Shown: one piece after another, positions 1 through 11,100 of the stretch
Layout of the letters: each line of letters starts with the position of its first letter
Numbering within the stretch: the stretch's first letter is position 1
Assembly: GCA_015680685.1 (NCBI GenBank)
Contig: MNCI01028301.1
Coordinates: forward strand, 153,955 to 199,310
DNA from: Gnetum montanum
Taxonomy: Eukaryota; Streptophyta; Gnetopsida; Gnetales; Gnetaceae
DNA length: 45,356 nucleotides
Direction: 5' to 3'
Position numbers and translations under genes: made by a program
The notes under the pieces: model-generated
Database searches by the model: none
What the model was told of the DNA's origin: nothing
The model's input: only the letters and a program-made list of their open reading frames with translations

Positions 1-1710
1 GATGGTATGAACTATTTTCATATTGATTGCTAATGTTTGGTTTTTACCTTTAAGTCATGATGTTGATACTAAGGTATGTTTCTTTTGATATGGCAGGCAA
101 TGAGTTCACTTCATCCATCCATCCACCAGTTTCTATGGTCTCTCTTGACTTGGAAATGTATAGTCTCCTTCATAATAAGAAATTTAACAAATCGGTGATT
201 AGGCACTTCTCAAACTAAGGAAGGACTCAAGGTTTGAAAAGGGTGTGACTTTAAGGGAACTTGATGCTTTGGTGTTGGCCATTCTCTTGGGTGCTTGGAT
301 GCTTTCTTCTTGGGTTTTTTCACTATTTCGATGTTACCCAATTATCGAAAGCTGAGATAATAAAAACAAGAAGTCTTTGCAGAGTGTGGTTTTCATGCAT
401 AAAAACACAAAACAAAAAAAAAGAGTTAGAATTCAAAGCACACCCCTTAGACAAAATAATCTCTTAGGCTACAAGCACTGGTTATGGAACTAAAAATGTT
501 CCCTCTAACTAAGGCCCTTCTCACTTCCCATTCTCTCCTTGTTTCGTCGAAATAGTGGTGACTCTTGGAGAAGGCATTCTTGTTACTTCAAGAGGATGGT
601 TTGGCCGAATTCATTGATGCAAAGTCACTAGATGTGGTTGGTTTGAGGCCGGACTTGGAATGGGACTTGTTAAGTCACATTAATCATGAACTACACAAGG
701 GGCTGTACACCACCTTGTTATTGGGACTCCATTCCATTCTCTTCTCTCCACCCTTCTCTCCATTGTTCACCTCATTGCCAATTGTATCATTAGTGTATAT
801 ATTTTGGTTGATGCATTGTTTTCTTTTTGGTAAATTATTGTGGTTAAGACTTTAACTCTTGTTCCAATTGACATTCCCAGAGCCTATGGACTCTTTGAAT
901 GTGGGTTTGTCAAGGCATTAAGGGCATGAGCCTGCTTTGGGAAGGACCCACTGACATTCCTCTTTAGTGCACCAGTTAAATTCTTTTTCCTAACATTTTT
1001 TGCAATTAATTTCATTTTGTTTATTTTCATCTTGACATCCATTTCATCGATGCCATTGTTGTCCTTTTTTTATCTATCTTTCTTACTTCTTTTCTTTCTC
1101 TATTCTAACGCTACCAGAGGTTCGCAATTAGTCATGGGGGTACGGGGCTCGATTTTTTTGATTTTCTCCTAGCCCTAATTGTTTTCAATTTTTTCCTAAC
1201 CCCTACACCTATGGTAGTCATCATTAATACATCCCCAGATCTGCAATTAGCCATACCACAACCTAGCCAATGGACCTACACCGAAGCAAGGTATTAATTA
1301 CATGATGATTCATTTACCCTTGCTAATATATGATTGCGTTGTGTGTGCAGATGGCTATCATACAACAACGGATTGGATCTGGAGCAAACACTTGGAATGG
1401 AGTAGTGCTAGAAGTAGCTATGCAAGGAGCAAGATCGATGGCATGCTTACGGATGGACAATGAAAGGCGCAATCCTGGCGTTGGTAGCAACAACACTTCT
1501 TTCTCTCTTCTCTCTCAGCTGCCAACTAAGGCCTGATGTCAATGTAATAAGGTGTTCACTCTTGTTGTCATGAACACCAGTTTTGTCAAGTCTTGTAATG
1601 ATGATTCATTCACATGTCATCCCATTAGTTCCATTCACTTCAATAATCCCATACCTTCCCAATATTTTGTAAGGAACTCGAGGACGAGTTTTCATTTAGT
1701 CATGGGGGTA
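1..1710 (+). mobile_element. Non-coding internal region of an LTR retroelement (3' portion)
   Basis: This stretch lies just upstream of the LTR at 1711 and ends in a G-rich polypurine tract (CATGGGGG, 1701-1708), as expected inside a plus-strand LTR retroelement. About 30 nt further up is the motif CTCGAGGACGAG (1678-1689), which resembles the tail of plant Ty3/gypsy internal regions. I found no convincing gag, protease, reverse transcriptase or integrase; the short ORFs at 261-467, 565-855 and 1330-1536 match nothing I know. It may be a large non-autonomous derivative or a strongly decayed 3' end. The 5' part lies outside the window. The 15-mer TTAGTCATGGGGGTA occurs at 1128-1142 and again at the LTR junction (1696-1710). 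Confidence 0.45.
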
Positions 1711-1716
1711 TGATGA

Positions 1717-1885
1717 GACGCGATATCGCATGGGCCACGATATCGCGTACGCAATATCACGGCCGTTGTGATATTGCGTACACAATATCGCGACTACCGT
1801 GATATCGAATCCCATGCGATATCATGTACGCAATATCGCGTCGTCCCCTACGATATCGTGTATGTGATAGCGCGATGCACCGTCA
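1717..1885 (+). repeat. Palindrome array in LTR U3 (GATATC / CGCGTACGC units)
   Basis: About 170 bp are built almost entirely from alternating GATATC and AATATCGCG-type words, for example GCGATATCGC near the start and ATATCGCGTACGCAATATC at 1741-1759. At least six near-palindromic units follow one another on both strands. The array is CpG-rich in an AT-rich neighbourhood and ends just before the TATA box, the usual place for retroelement enhancer repeats. Confidence 0.8.
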
Positions 1886-1889
1886 TATC

Positions 1890-1897
1890 TATAAATA
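1890..1897 (+). promoter_or_regulatory. TATA box of the LTR promoter
   Basis: TATAAATA lies about 180 bp into the LTR, directly after the palindrome array. Transcription would start about 30 bp downstream, making 1711 to about 1920 the U3 region. Confidence 0.65.
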
Positions 1898-2064
1898 AGA
1901 GGCGGCTCTCCCTTGTTTCCTCCTCCTAGGCTAGACAGTAGGGAAACTCTAGCAGATTGATCACTCCAAAGAAAGAATATTTTCCATGTGCCTGCAGTAG
2001 GAGTCCTAAAGTGAACGGATCTTTATTCGAGCAACATTGTACCTGAACACAAGTTGTGTACGGC

Positions 2065-2070
2065 AATAAA
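2065..2070 (+). promoter_or_regulatory. Poly(A) signal in the LTR
   Basis: AATAAA sits about 170 bp after the TATA box, in the position expected to define the end of the R region. Confidence 0.45.
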
Positions 2071-2684
2071 GACGAACTTCCTGGATAAACCTTGCAGTGC
2101 ATGGAATGGGATTTTATTTAATGTTATTTATTACTTTCTCTCTCACCCTTATCTCCTAGTAATGCGGAATGAGTACGACTTGATTACGAGCATTTAAGGA
2201 TGTGTACGGATAATCAAGGAACGAATGCTCATCACACTTAGGCTAGATTAGATTCTCTTACCCTTTCCTCCTAGTTAAGTGCCTCAGTACGACCACTTCG
2301 AGTACATGTGTTACGCGTGGTGATCCCAGCAACGATTAGCGTTTGGTAGCCACGGTTGCATTAGTTCAAAGTGTGTATGGTAAGTGGGAACAGATGCTAG
2401 GTAATTTAGACTTAGTTCATTAGTTAGAGTTAGTAATTAGTTTCTCAACCCTTCACCTTGTTAGCATAGGAGACATAAAACATAAAAGACTATAAAAATC
2501 ATATACCTCGGACTTACTTAACCATACACCGTAACAACTACAAGTAAGTCTGGGAAGACAACGAATGATTAACCCTAAATGTTCCATGGGGTGTGTAGGC
2601 ACTTAGTCTACGGAGTTCGACCGGATTGCGCATGCTACGCTCATATTCGTATGGTTGAGTGTAGGGGTATCTCGCCACTCATCA

Positions 2685-4030
2685 CCAAGGAACTTTAGGC
2701 AAAGATAGAAGATATTTCTAAACTTTTAATTGATCTTTTGAATTATTAAGAGCCTACATATTATAAAGTTTAAAGTCTCCTTCTTCATTATGCCAAGTAA
2801 TTCAAATGACTCTTCCGAGGTCATGAAAACCAAAATTCAAAACTTTTCTAGTCCAATTTTTATTAACAAGAATAATAACACCTCCTTTATTAACTTCATG
2901 AGCAACATATATATATATATATATTTTAAAATGCATTTACCCACAAAACAATTGTGCATTAAAATCTTAATTTTTTGCATGAAAAGAAAATCTAGAGGTT
3001 TAAAAGATACTCCTAATAATTTTGGCTTAGGACCTATCAAAAAGGTCCCAAACATTCCATGATAAAATTAACTCTAAGATGTGGTGGAGGCCCCCCATCC
3101 TTGATTTTTCAAGCTCACTATTTATCTCACTATCCATGTCAATAATAGGTGAAAAAGCATTATCCAAAAAAAAAACATTTAGAACAATAGTGAATTTAGA
3201 GAGTGAAGGAGATACCTTTGGGGTTATTAAATTGAAAGTAACATTTATAGACCTCTTCTTTTTGTGTTTCACTAAGTAAAATCCATTTTGCATCAATATT
3301 TTCATTGGTGGTCCCTTTAATTTTTTTTTCCAAGGAGGAAGTCACTTTAAATATTAAGAGTTTATTGGTACCTTTAAAATTAAAAGGAATAGTAAAAGGT
3401 TGAGAACTTGTTGAAGAAGATTTTATTTGTGCTTGCTAAAAACTACCATTATATGCTTTTTCTACAATTGTTTCTTTTCACCACGAACAACTTTTTTATG
3501 AAGAATAGGTCACATTCCAATAATGTGGCCTTCATGACAACAATAGCTACAATATCCTCATAAATTATAGGATGTAATTTTCTAGGAAAAACATTAAATG
3601 CAAGCCTTGAGCTTTAATTCTGTCTTTTTCTACTATAAATCAATCTTTATAAAACAATGTGTGTGCTACATCTTGTCTAGTAATGTTTTTGACTATGTCT
3701 TTAGGATTGTGCCAATGTTGCTAATAATTTCACTGTTAATCCTTAGAAAAATAAAAAGAAAATTTTCCAGAATTTTAGAGTAATTAGAAGAAAAGGGTTT
3801 GGAATCCACTTTACATTGCCGAGTAGTAAAAGTATTAGGCCAATACATAAAAACTTTAAGATCCAATGATTTCTCAATCATTTTAGAATTGGCCATTTCC
3901 ACAAGCAAAACAGGTTTGGAAAAATAGCATGGATTAATTCCATAGCATTCAGGGATAGCCTAAATCATTGGTGTAAAACCCATATTCAGGCGAATAAATC
4001 CAGTAATTTGCAAAAATAGGTATCATGAAG
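2685..4030 (-). pseudogene. Decayed L1-type LINE fragment: ORF1 zinc knuckle and start of endonuclease
   Basis: Read on the minus strand from about 4030 downwards, frame-shifted segments resemble the plant L1 ORF1 domain (DUF4283-like; around 3693-3908), then a CX2CX4HX4C zinc knuckle near 3495-3560 whose last cysteine is a TGA stop. Next is the usual start of a LINE AP-type endonuclease: LSWNVWDLFDRS near 3045-3080, a region like the family's LFLQET box (LDFLFMQ) near 2975, NKGGVIILV near 2890, and FKLYNM with LLSLPKVPW running to 2685. The order ORF1, zinc knuckle, endonuclease is the L1 order. Many stops and frameshifts make it non-functional. The endonuclease stops exactly where the LTR at 1711-2684 begins, so the LTR is the younger insertion. 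Reverse transcriptase is not in the window. Confidence 0.6.
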
Positions 4031-4264
4031 TGATATATTTTCACAAGGATTCATAAAAATCATTAGATAAAGCAAAAGCAAAAGCTTCCGAATCCCTCAT
4101 AGTCTCTAAAGTTTGAAAGACATTAGTATTTTCTATCTTCAAATCATTTCTTGCTAGAAAAAATTTAGTTAAACCATGTGCTTTGTAGTTTACAAGTTAT
4201 ATATTCAACTCCAAATTATAAGAAAGCTTATGACCTACCATATTATGCTTAAATTTTAAAATGA

Positions 4265-4410
4265 GTTATGAGCCTAGTAGTATGACTCTTGATTTAAAAG
4301 CTCTAAATCATGGGTTCAATTCAATGATGAGTTATAAAGTTCTAGTTAGACTATATATCTTAAAGTGCACCTATATTACAATTATTTTAGGATTCAGCAT
4401 CTTCTAAATT
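4265..4410 (+). repeat. tRNA-derived SINE, copy 1
   Basis: The copy starts with a tRNA-like A box (AGCCTAGTAGTATGACTCTT) and has a B box-like GGGTTCAATTC about 35 bp later. It then follows the same body as copies at 10047 and 41324: a GAGTTATAAAGTTCTAGTTAG-like segment and a closing CACCTATATTACAATTATTT. It lies between the LINE fragment and the cotransporter promoter. Confidence 0.65.
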
Positions 4411-4864
4411 TTAAAATTCCTGGTAATTGAGTTATAACACCCCTAAAAAATTTTAATCGTCTAGGTCATTATTATAAAATGCTCCGGGAAAAAACAATGG
4501 ATCCAACACGGACGAGGCTAAGCACTTAAAACGATCTCGCTGTTGTTTTATTAAAATCCGAAAGTAATTTTCGTTTGTAAGTTGTAACAGCAAATCACAA
4601 TGACATGGTAAAAGCGACGAGAATACAATTAACGGTCTGAAATCTGTACATGACCTTTACTTTTGTACGAAGCCAACAATGGACGCTACGCTTCACGGTT
4701 GCAGTGGAGATCTAATTCATCGTCGGCATCTCATGGTGGTGTAAATTTGCGAGTAGTTGCAGAGGATTCACAACTGCTACAGCGCATCAATCAAGGTTCC
4801 TATAGTGTATTGCATGCAAACATGCAATTTGCATTTGCCCTCTGTTACAGTGGATAAGTTTTCA
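4411..4864. other. Upstream region of the cotransporter gene
   Basis: This region lies between the SINE copy and the TATA box. I see no gene. ORFs at 4663-4857 and 4757-4984 overlap each other and the promoter and look like chance frames. Base composition becomes less AT-rich from about 4490, consistent with a promoter-proximal region. Confidence 0.5.
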
Positions 4865-4871
4865 TATAAAA
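4865..4871 (+). promoter_or_regulatory. TATA box of the cotransporter gene
   Basis: TATAAAA lies 127 nt before the ATG at 4998. A start about 30 nt downstream gives a 5' leader of about 100 nt without an upstream ATG. It is the only strong TATA box in the 500 bp before the gene. Confidence 0.6.
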
Positions 4872-4997
4872 GTTTCTTCGTTGTCACAGCCATATATTTA
4901 ATACGAGAATTTTGCGTGTGCAAGCCGTGCAGGCTTCTGCTTCTGTGCAATTTAGATCTTGATTTGTTCATTAGCGATTCGTAGCGGCTTTTGAGAA

Positions 4998-5146
4998 ATG
5001 GATTCAGGAAAAGGAAAAGGAAAAGGCGTCAACGATGGAGCAGCTTCATCGGCTCAACATGATAGCGTCTTTGATGAGACGGAGCGAGAGTTCAAGCTGG
5101 ATCTCTACGCCGAGGATTATCTCGTTGACAGTCATGGTCTCAGCAG
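4998..5146 (+). CDS. CCC1: Cotransporter exon 1 (residues 1-50)
   Basis: Start codon and hydrophilic N-terminus with a Gly-Lys run (GKGKGKG) and an acidic stretch. It ends AGCAG before donor GTTTCA and leaves 2 nt of a codon that exon 2 completes as Ser. Confidence 0.85.
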
Positions 5147-8100
5147 GTTTCACTTCTAACTTTACTTAATTATTACTGAATTCGGTTACTGAATTTAAGC
5201 ATTTCGAGTTCCATGTTGAACTCCTTTAGTGATTTGATGGATTTCAACTTTTGCTTCTGAATTCCGGTTGTTATTTTGAGGATTTTAAGTTCTGTTTCTG
5301 ACTTCCGATTCCTGTTTTATTGACGACTGCCGTTAGTTATGTCCAAATAGGTATGGGGATTGTTTTCTGGAGATGCACGTTCTCCGTCTAGGAACAGTCG
5401 AATTCGACGCCCTTTAGCATTCGTTACTATTTTTCTCTGTTGATTTAGTTTTTCAAAATAATTATTATTTTCTGAGAGTTGGGCACGGGACCTCAAACTT
5501 CTGATAGTAGTTGTATAAGGATTTTGACAGCCAGAGTTTTCCACAAAAGCAAAGTTCAATTAGAATTGCTAAAAGTAAATTTATTTTCTTTTTCCCTTTT
5601 TGAAATGAATCATGTGCAGATAGATACTGCAGTTTCATAGCACTCTTAGTGAGGGTATCACGGTGCAAATTTACTAGGAGTATAATGACTAAAGAATACA
5701 TGCATTCATTACGAGGCAGATCCTACAAACTTGTTGACTTTTCCCCCCAGATCCTAATTACAATCTTTAAAGCAGATTATCTTATAACTTATACAAAAAC
5801 AAAGCTTACATTTCTAGCACAGAATGACAGAAAAAACATTTCAATTTTCATATTTTCATGGAAGTCGCGAAGACTAAATTTTAAAAGAGAAAAGAGAGGA
5901 AAATTAAAATAAAATCTAAGTTGAGGATTTCCTGTAACCATGAAGCATACAAGTTTTTGATAACTGTAACAGGTGGTATGGTGCTAAAATTCAGTGATGT
6001 TGTCAGTCATTGAACGTTGTGTTGTTTAATGGTGAAAGAGGTGGAGGTATCCTGAAAATTCTAAATCAAGTGGTTTTTTCGGAACATAGACTTGATTTCT
6101 TGAATACAAAATATAGGTATGCATTCCTAGCCCAAAATGGCAGAAACAACATTTCCATTTTTCATGAAATTTTGGATAGTTTATTTTAAAAGAGGGGAAG
6201 AAATAAGCCAAGATGCCTCTTGTGTATGTTGAAAAAACTTTTTGAAAGCCATGAAACATTAAGTTTTTGATAACTATGGCAGGTGGTATAGTATATTTTT
6301 TGTTAACTAAGTTTCTGGGAGCAGTTTTAAGAGAATGGTATGCTTATGAGTGCTTTGTTCATTAGATCCTATGGTTTTCTTGCTGGTTGTAATAATAAAT
6401 CAAGTTTCAATACCAGAATATTGAGTGGGATCTGGTAACACGTTGACATACAATAGGTTCACAAATTGTTAATGGTAATAACAGTAGTAATAATAATGAT
6501 CCATCCATAAATGAGCAAGGAATAGACCATTGGTGAAGACTTGTGACTTATGAAGAACAAGTTACAGGGTTGATTGCAATAGGTTATACTGAAATATATT
6601 TCTGCATTGCAAACTATTAATAGTTGCTTAAAAAAATGCTGTTAGAAAAAGAGAATTTTAGCTCCCCTGCATCCACTAACCATTCTAAGTTGCATTCAAC
6701 CAATTGAGAATTTTAAATTCTAGATAAGCTCTAGATATGGACGTAATCTTAAGGTATTAGACTGATAGCTTATTCCTACATTTATTAATGCCTTTTATGT
6801 TCATTTCTTTATGACAAATAAATAGCATTTTTGCTTGCTTTGTTGTGCCTCTTGTCATATAATAGTTTGTAATTAAAAAAATATATCAAGAAAGATGCTT
6901 AAAGGTTAGCTTTATTTTTTAAAAAAGCTTGTGAAGTATTCTTTATTAGAAATTTTCAACACAGATAGTATTATTGGTCTAATGCAGCATGGGCGGACGG
7001 CAACCTTCAAGCATGAATGATGGCAGCAGTCTTTCAATTTCATCTCATCATCTTCAGGTTAGATGTTTTACGTTATCAAAATCATTACTGCTTTTCTTTT
7101 GATATATTTCGTAATTTGACACTTACTAACAAGAAAAGGGTAGTTCACTTTTGGCCAGAGAATGTGATTAATGGCATTAACATATTACGGATAGCTTCAA
7201 TGTCAGATTTATCATGTACTAATTAAATGGCAATTCAAAATTCACGTTCTTTCCTATCATTCGTGTTGAAGAAGCAATTTTTTTTTTTCTTTTTTTGTAT
7301 GAATTGAGCTATTCTGGCAACTTTTGCCTAACACATCAAACGCAGTTAATTTATACCATCAGATATCTGAACACATTTTCATATAGTAGAGCTTAAATTA
7401 TATTTAGTTGTGCTTTAGAAAGGTTTTTTTAATCAATTATTACTTTGTTTCAGTTATATGTTTGTTGTAGAGTAGAAGAATCATGTTAGTTTGTTCGGAT
7501 GAATTTCGTAAAAATGTTTTATTTTTTATTTAATTAGTAAATATATTTTATTCATTGTACAGTTTAGATTTGGAATACATTCATGAAGTTCCTGGGATAT
7601 TAGACATCTAACCAGGGAATGTGATCAGGGATCCTTTATAAGCAAGCAATCTAACAACCATAACAGAAACATTCATAAAATAAGATCATTAACCCTATGA
7701 TGCCAATCCATTTCTACCTTTGAACTAGTTTCAGAAAGTCAGTTTATTAAATCTCATTTTATATTCACATTTTCTTCCAACTTTGACAGCCAACCATCAC
7801 GGTCTTTGTAAATGATTTTTAGTCCCCTAAAAAATTTGGTGATTTTTGTCCTGCCAATTTTAAAGATCACAAGAATGCTACTGATCCCTGGCCAAGTAAA
7901 TTCATACATTTATAGTTCAGTAGACTTTATTTTATTTTATTCGGCAGAAACTTAATCAACTAGCTAAAATCACATTCATTGGCACATGTGGTATGAATTT
8001 GGTAGATTTTAACTCCTTGATGCACAGTTAGCTATTGTGTTTGTGCTTGTTATTGGCTGAAACATGCTTGATGCTGATATTTTGCTAAGAACATGTGCTG

Positions 8101-11100
8101 GCAGATTTGTTATGGAATTTATGGGCCACATTGCTTTTAATGCCAAAGTTTGCTAATTTGTAACTTTTAAGATTTCTACCAACCATTTAAGGGTCTTGGT
8201 TGAGCCTTGCCATTTAAAGAAGTCTTGAACAATGACTATTAATGATTTTAAATGAAAAAAAAGTGCAGCTTTGTTATAACCAATATCTTTGGGTTTCCTC
8301 AAAAGGGGGAAATTTATTTTTAAAAATTGAAAAAGATTGTGTTTGGTGCATACATATGAAGATAAGATTGGATTGTAGATCATATTTTCATTCCTAAGAT
8401 TTTGGATCACGGATCACAATTCAGAATCGTGCTATTAAAAAATATCAAATTTTTAATTATTTTCAAAAGTACATGCAATTAAAATAGAAATTTCTGAACG
8501 GCTTAAACTTAAAAATCCATAAAAAAGAACATATTCAACTTTAAAATGGAAATTTCTAAACATATTAATATAACAACATTGCATTAAGTATGAACATCAA
8601 CATAAATTCATTGTTTATACTCTCATATACATTACAAAAAATTTCATATGTAAGCTACACTACAGTATTCATTTACCATCAACTAAAACAAATGAGCTAA
8701 AGAATGCCTTAAATCAGTTGCTAAAGTGATTCAAAATGAGTTGAAGAATGCACTGTTGAGCTCTTGAAGAATGTGTGGTTAAGCTCCCCATGCTTCTTGC
8801 AGAAAAATTTGCACCCAAAAGTGCCAAAAACCCTGAAATTGCTGATGACACATATTCAGAATGATCTGTGCTCATTCTTTATACTTTTATAGCTGTATTG
8901 AGTTTGGAATTTTATTATTGGGATTGTGTTTTAATGTTTAATGTTTAAAAATTGTAAAATTCTAATTAGTGTTTTTAAAGATTCCGAAATTATCTGGAAT
9001 CACCTGGAATCATCTGGAATTGTGATCTAGAATTGTTTGGAATCACAATTCCTAACTGGATCATGATTCAGAATATATCTGGATCGCAATTGGTTGCATT
9101 GTGATCCAGAATTGCCTGGATTGCAATCCTAATGCAATCTTCATAAGTATGGTTTGGTGTAAGCAGGACAAATGGGTACACAGGATGAGCAGGCTATTTT
9201 GATTATGATTTGTCCATTCTTTTTACACAGTCACTAATCGAAGTCTTTGCTCTCAACTACATAGCAGTATTATTCAGTCTTCACTGTTTATGCTGTTTTG
9301 GTACCAGATAAATAAGATGATCTTGCATCTGATAGATTCCTTTATAGTTGGCATAGAACTCTTTTGATTGTGATTAATATCAGAATTAATTTTTAAACTT
9401 TTCACCAATGATTATTGTTACAGGAAAGACGCAAAAAACTGGGGACAGTATCTGGAGTTTTTATCCCATGTCTGCAAAATATTTTGGGAATAATATTCTA
9501 TATTCGTTTTTCATGGTATGTTTTTAATACACATAGAATGAAATGTTCAATGGTTTATGTAGTTAAATTTTTAATTATTTGCTTTTCTGTAGGTTTGTTT
9601 CTTCAGGAATTTAACTTGGTTTGCATTTCTTTAGTTTAAAAAGCGATACTATTCTATAAGTTTTGCAAGGTCACAACATGAAGTATACGTTATTGATTTA
9701 ACAATTCAACAGGATTATTGGAATTTCTGGTATTGGACATGGGCTTTTGCTTGTGACATTATGCTGCCTATGCACTTTTCTTACTGGTCTTTCACTTAGT
9801 GCAATTGCAACTAATGGTGTGATGAAGGTAGGTATGCAGTTTTATCTTAGAATTCATATTTCTATCAAACACTCAAGATGGTTGTTCTTTGATTAGTTTA
9901 CTGTTTAGTTACACTGCCTGAGTGTAGTGTCTCTACTTCTGCACATTCATAGGATAACTCTATTATATCTTGATTATGCACATTGAAAGTAGATAATATA
10001 ATATTTAAATCTATTTTTTGATTTTAATTTGACACTAATGAAAAATGAGTTAGCCTAGTGGTAAGACTCTTGATTTGAAAGCTCTAAGTCATGAGTTCGA
10101 TTCTGGTAGGCAATGTTGAGTTAGATAGTTCTAATTGGACTATACATCTTGAGGTGTGCCTATAATTCTTTCAGGGTTGCAACACCCCATTATCTCAAAA
10201 TAATTTTTTATAAAAATATTAAATCTCTTAGATTTTTTTTTTAATTTTTTGAAAGATAATTATGGAAAATATGTATTTTGTGATATTTAATTCCTTCAAG
10301 GTGTGAAATTATTTTAAGGAATTGTTATGTTTAAATGAAACATAGTTTGCATTCATGCAGTAATTTTGTACTTAGTGTTAATTTATCAAAGCTCATCATT
10401 CCCCATGAATTGCCCCATTTTAGTTTTCTAATGTGACCTTCCGTATGCTTTGCATTATTTGTTGAGTGATTAAAAAGGGTGGTCCTAGTTAATTCATACA
10501 AGTTCTTTCTTTCTTCCATGCTATGCCTTCCTTGCTAGGCAGGGCAGAGCATCAGAGGGGTAGGAATAGATGAATTGGGTTGTTGTTGTTGATGCATCAG
10601 GTACGATTGTAATTTTTTTTGAGAGAATATTCGGGAGTATATTACGGAGAAAGAAAGAAATATAGTACAGGAGATTACAAATTATGGGTCATCAACAATG
10701 GCCCTCAATGGATGGGGAAAAATCCCCTAAGTCAAAAAATCCAGCACCCCACCAATCATGCTAAACCCAAGAAATAGAACAAAAAGGGGGTGGGGGGAAG
10801 GAGGAGGAGGATGAGGAAAGTGACGACAGCCAGGGGGGCGAATGTTGTCCACAGTCCGAGACACCCCCCTAGGGATTCATCGGTAGTCGACGGCAAGCAC
10901 AGTGTGGGCGCTCCAGCTCATGGAGAAGGTCCAAAGTGTTTTGGTGGTCTTCTGTGTCCATGAAACTGGCAGCTTGCTGGATACCCTGCATGGCCAACTC
11001 CCGCTTGTTCCAGTCCGCCGGTGAAGCTCCCCCATCGGGATGAAACCATGCCAAGGTTCGGCGGATATGGCACCTGAGCTCACCCAGGAGCTCTCGCAAC

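Larger units (their letters stand above)
1711..2684 (+). mobile_element. LTR of a plus-strand retroelement (probable 3' LTR)
   Basis: The 974-bp block starts TGATGAG and ends CTCATCA, a perfect 7-bp terminal inverted repeat of the TG...CA type. A G-rich polypurine tract precedes it directly. It has LTR promoter logic: a dense palindrome array (1717-1885), a TATA box (1890-1897) and an AATAAA (2065-2070). On the right it abuts LINE endonuclease coding sequence that reads up to the junction, so the LTR interrupts that LINE. The 5 bp after it (CCAAG) would be the target duplication; the partner copy is outside the window. By the GAGGACGAG motif upstream, a Ty3/gypsy origin is likely but not proven. 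Confidence 0.8.
5147..6987 (+). other. CCC1: Intron 1 (1841 bp)
   Basis: GT-AG intron. Apart from the degenerate direct repeat at 5809-5982 and 6122-6292 I recognise nothing in it; ORFs here are short chance frames. Confidence 0.7.

Noticed and set aside
565-855. 96-codon plus-strand frame near the left edge
   Set aside because: No family resemblance, ends in a low-complexity hydrophobic run; lies in non-coding retroelement DNA.
2905-2930. AT dinucleotide run as a microsatellite of interest
   Set aside because: Short (about ten units) and ordinary for plant DNA.
8349-9151. Solo LTR
   Set aside because: The ends are inverted repeats with an 8-bp target duplication; no TG...CA ends, TATA box or poly(A) arrangement.
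10047-10120. Functional tRNA gene
   Set aside because: A and B boxes are present but no proper acceptor stem or cloverleaf can be drawn, and the same body follows in other copies; it is a SINE.
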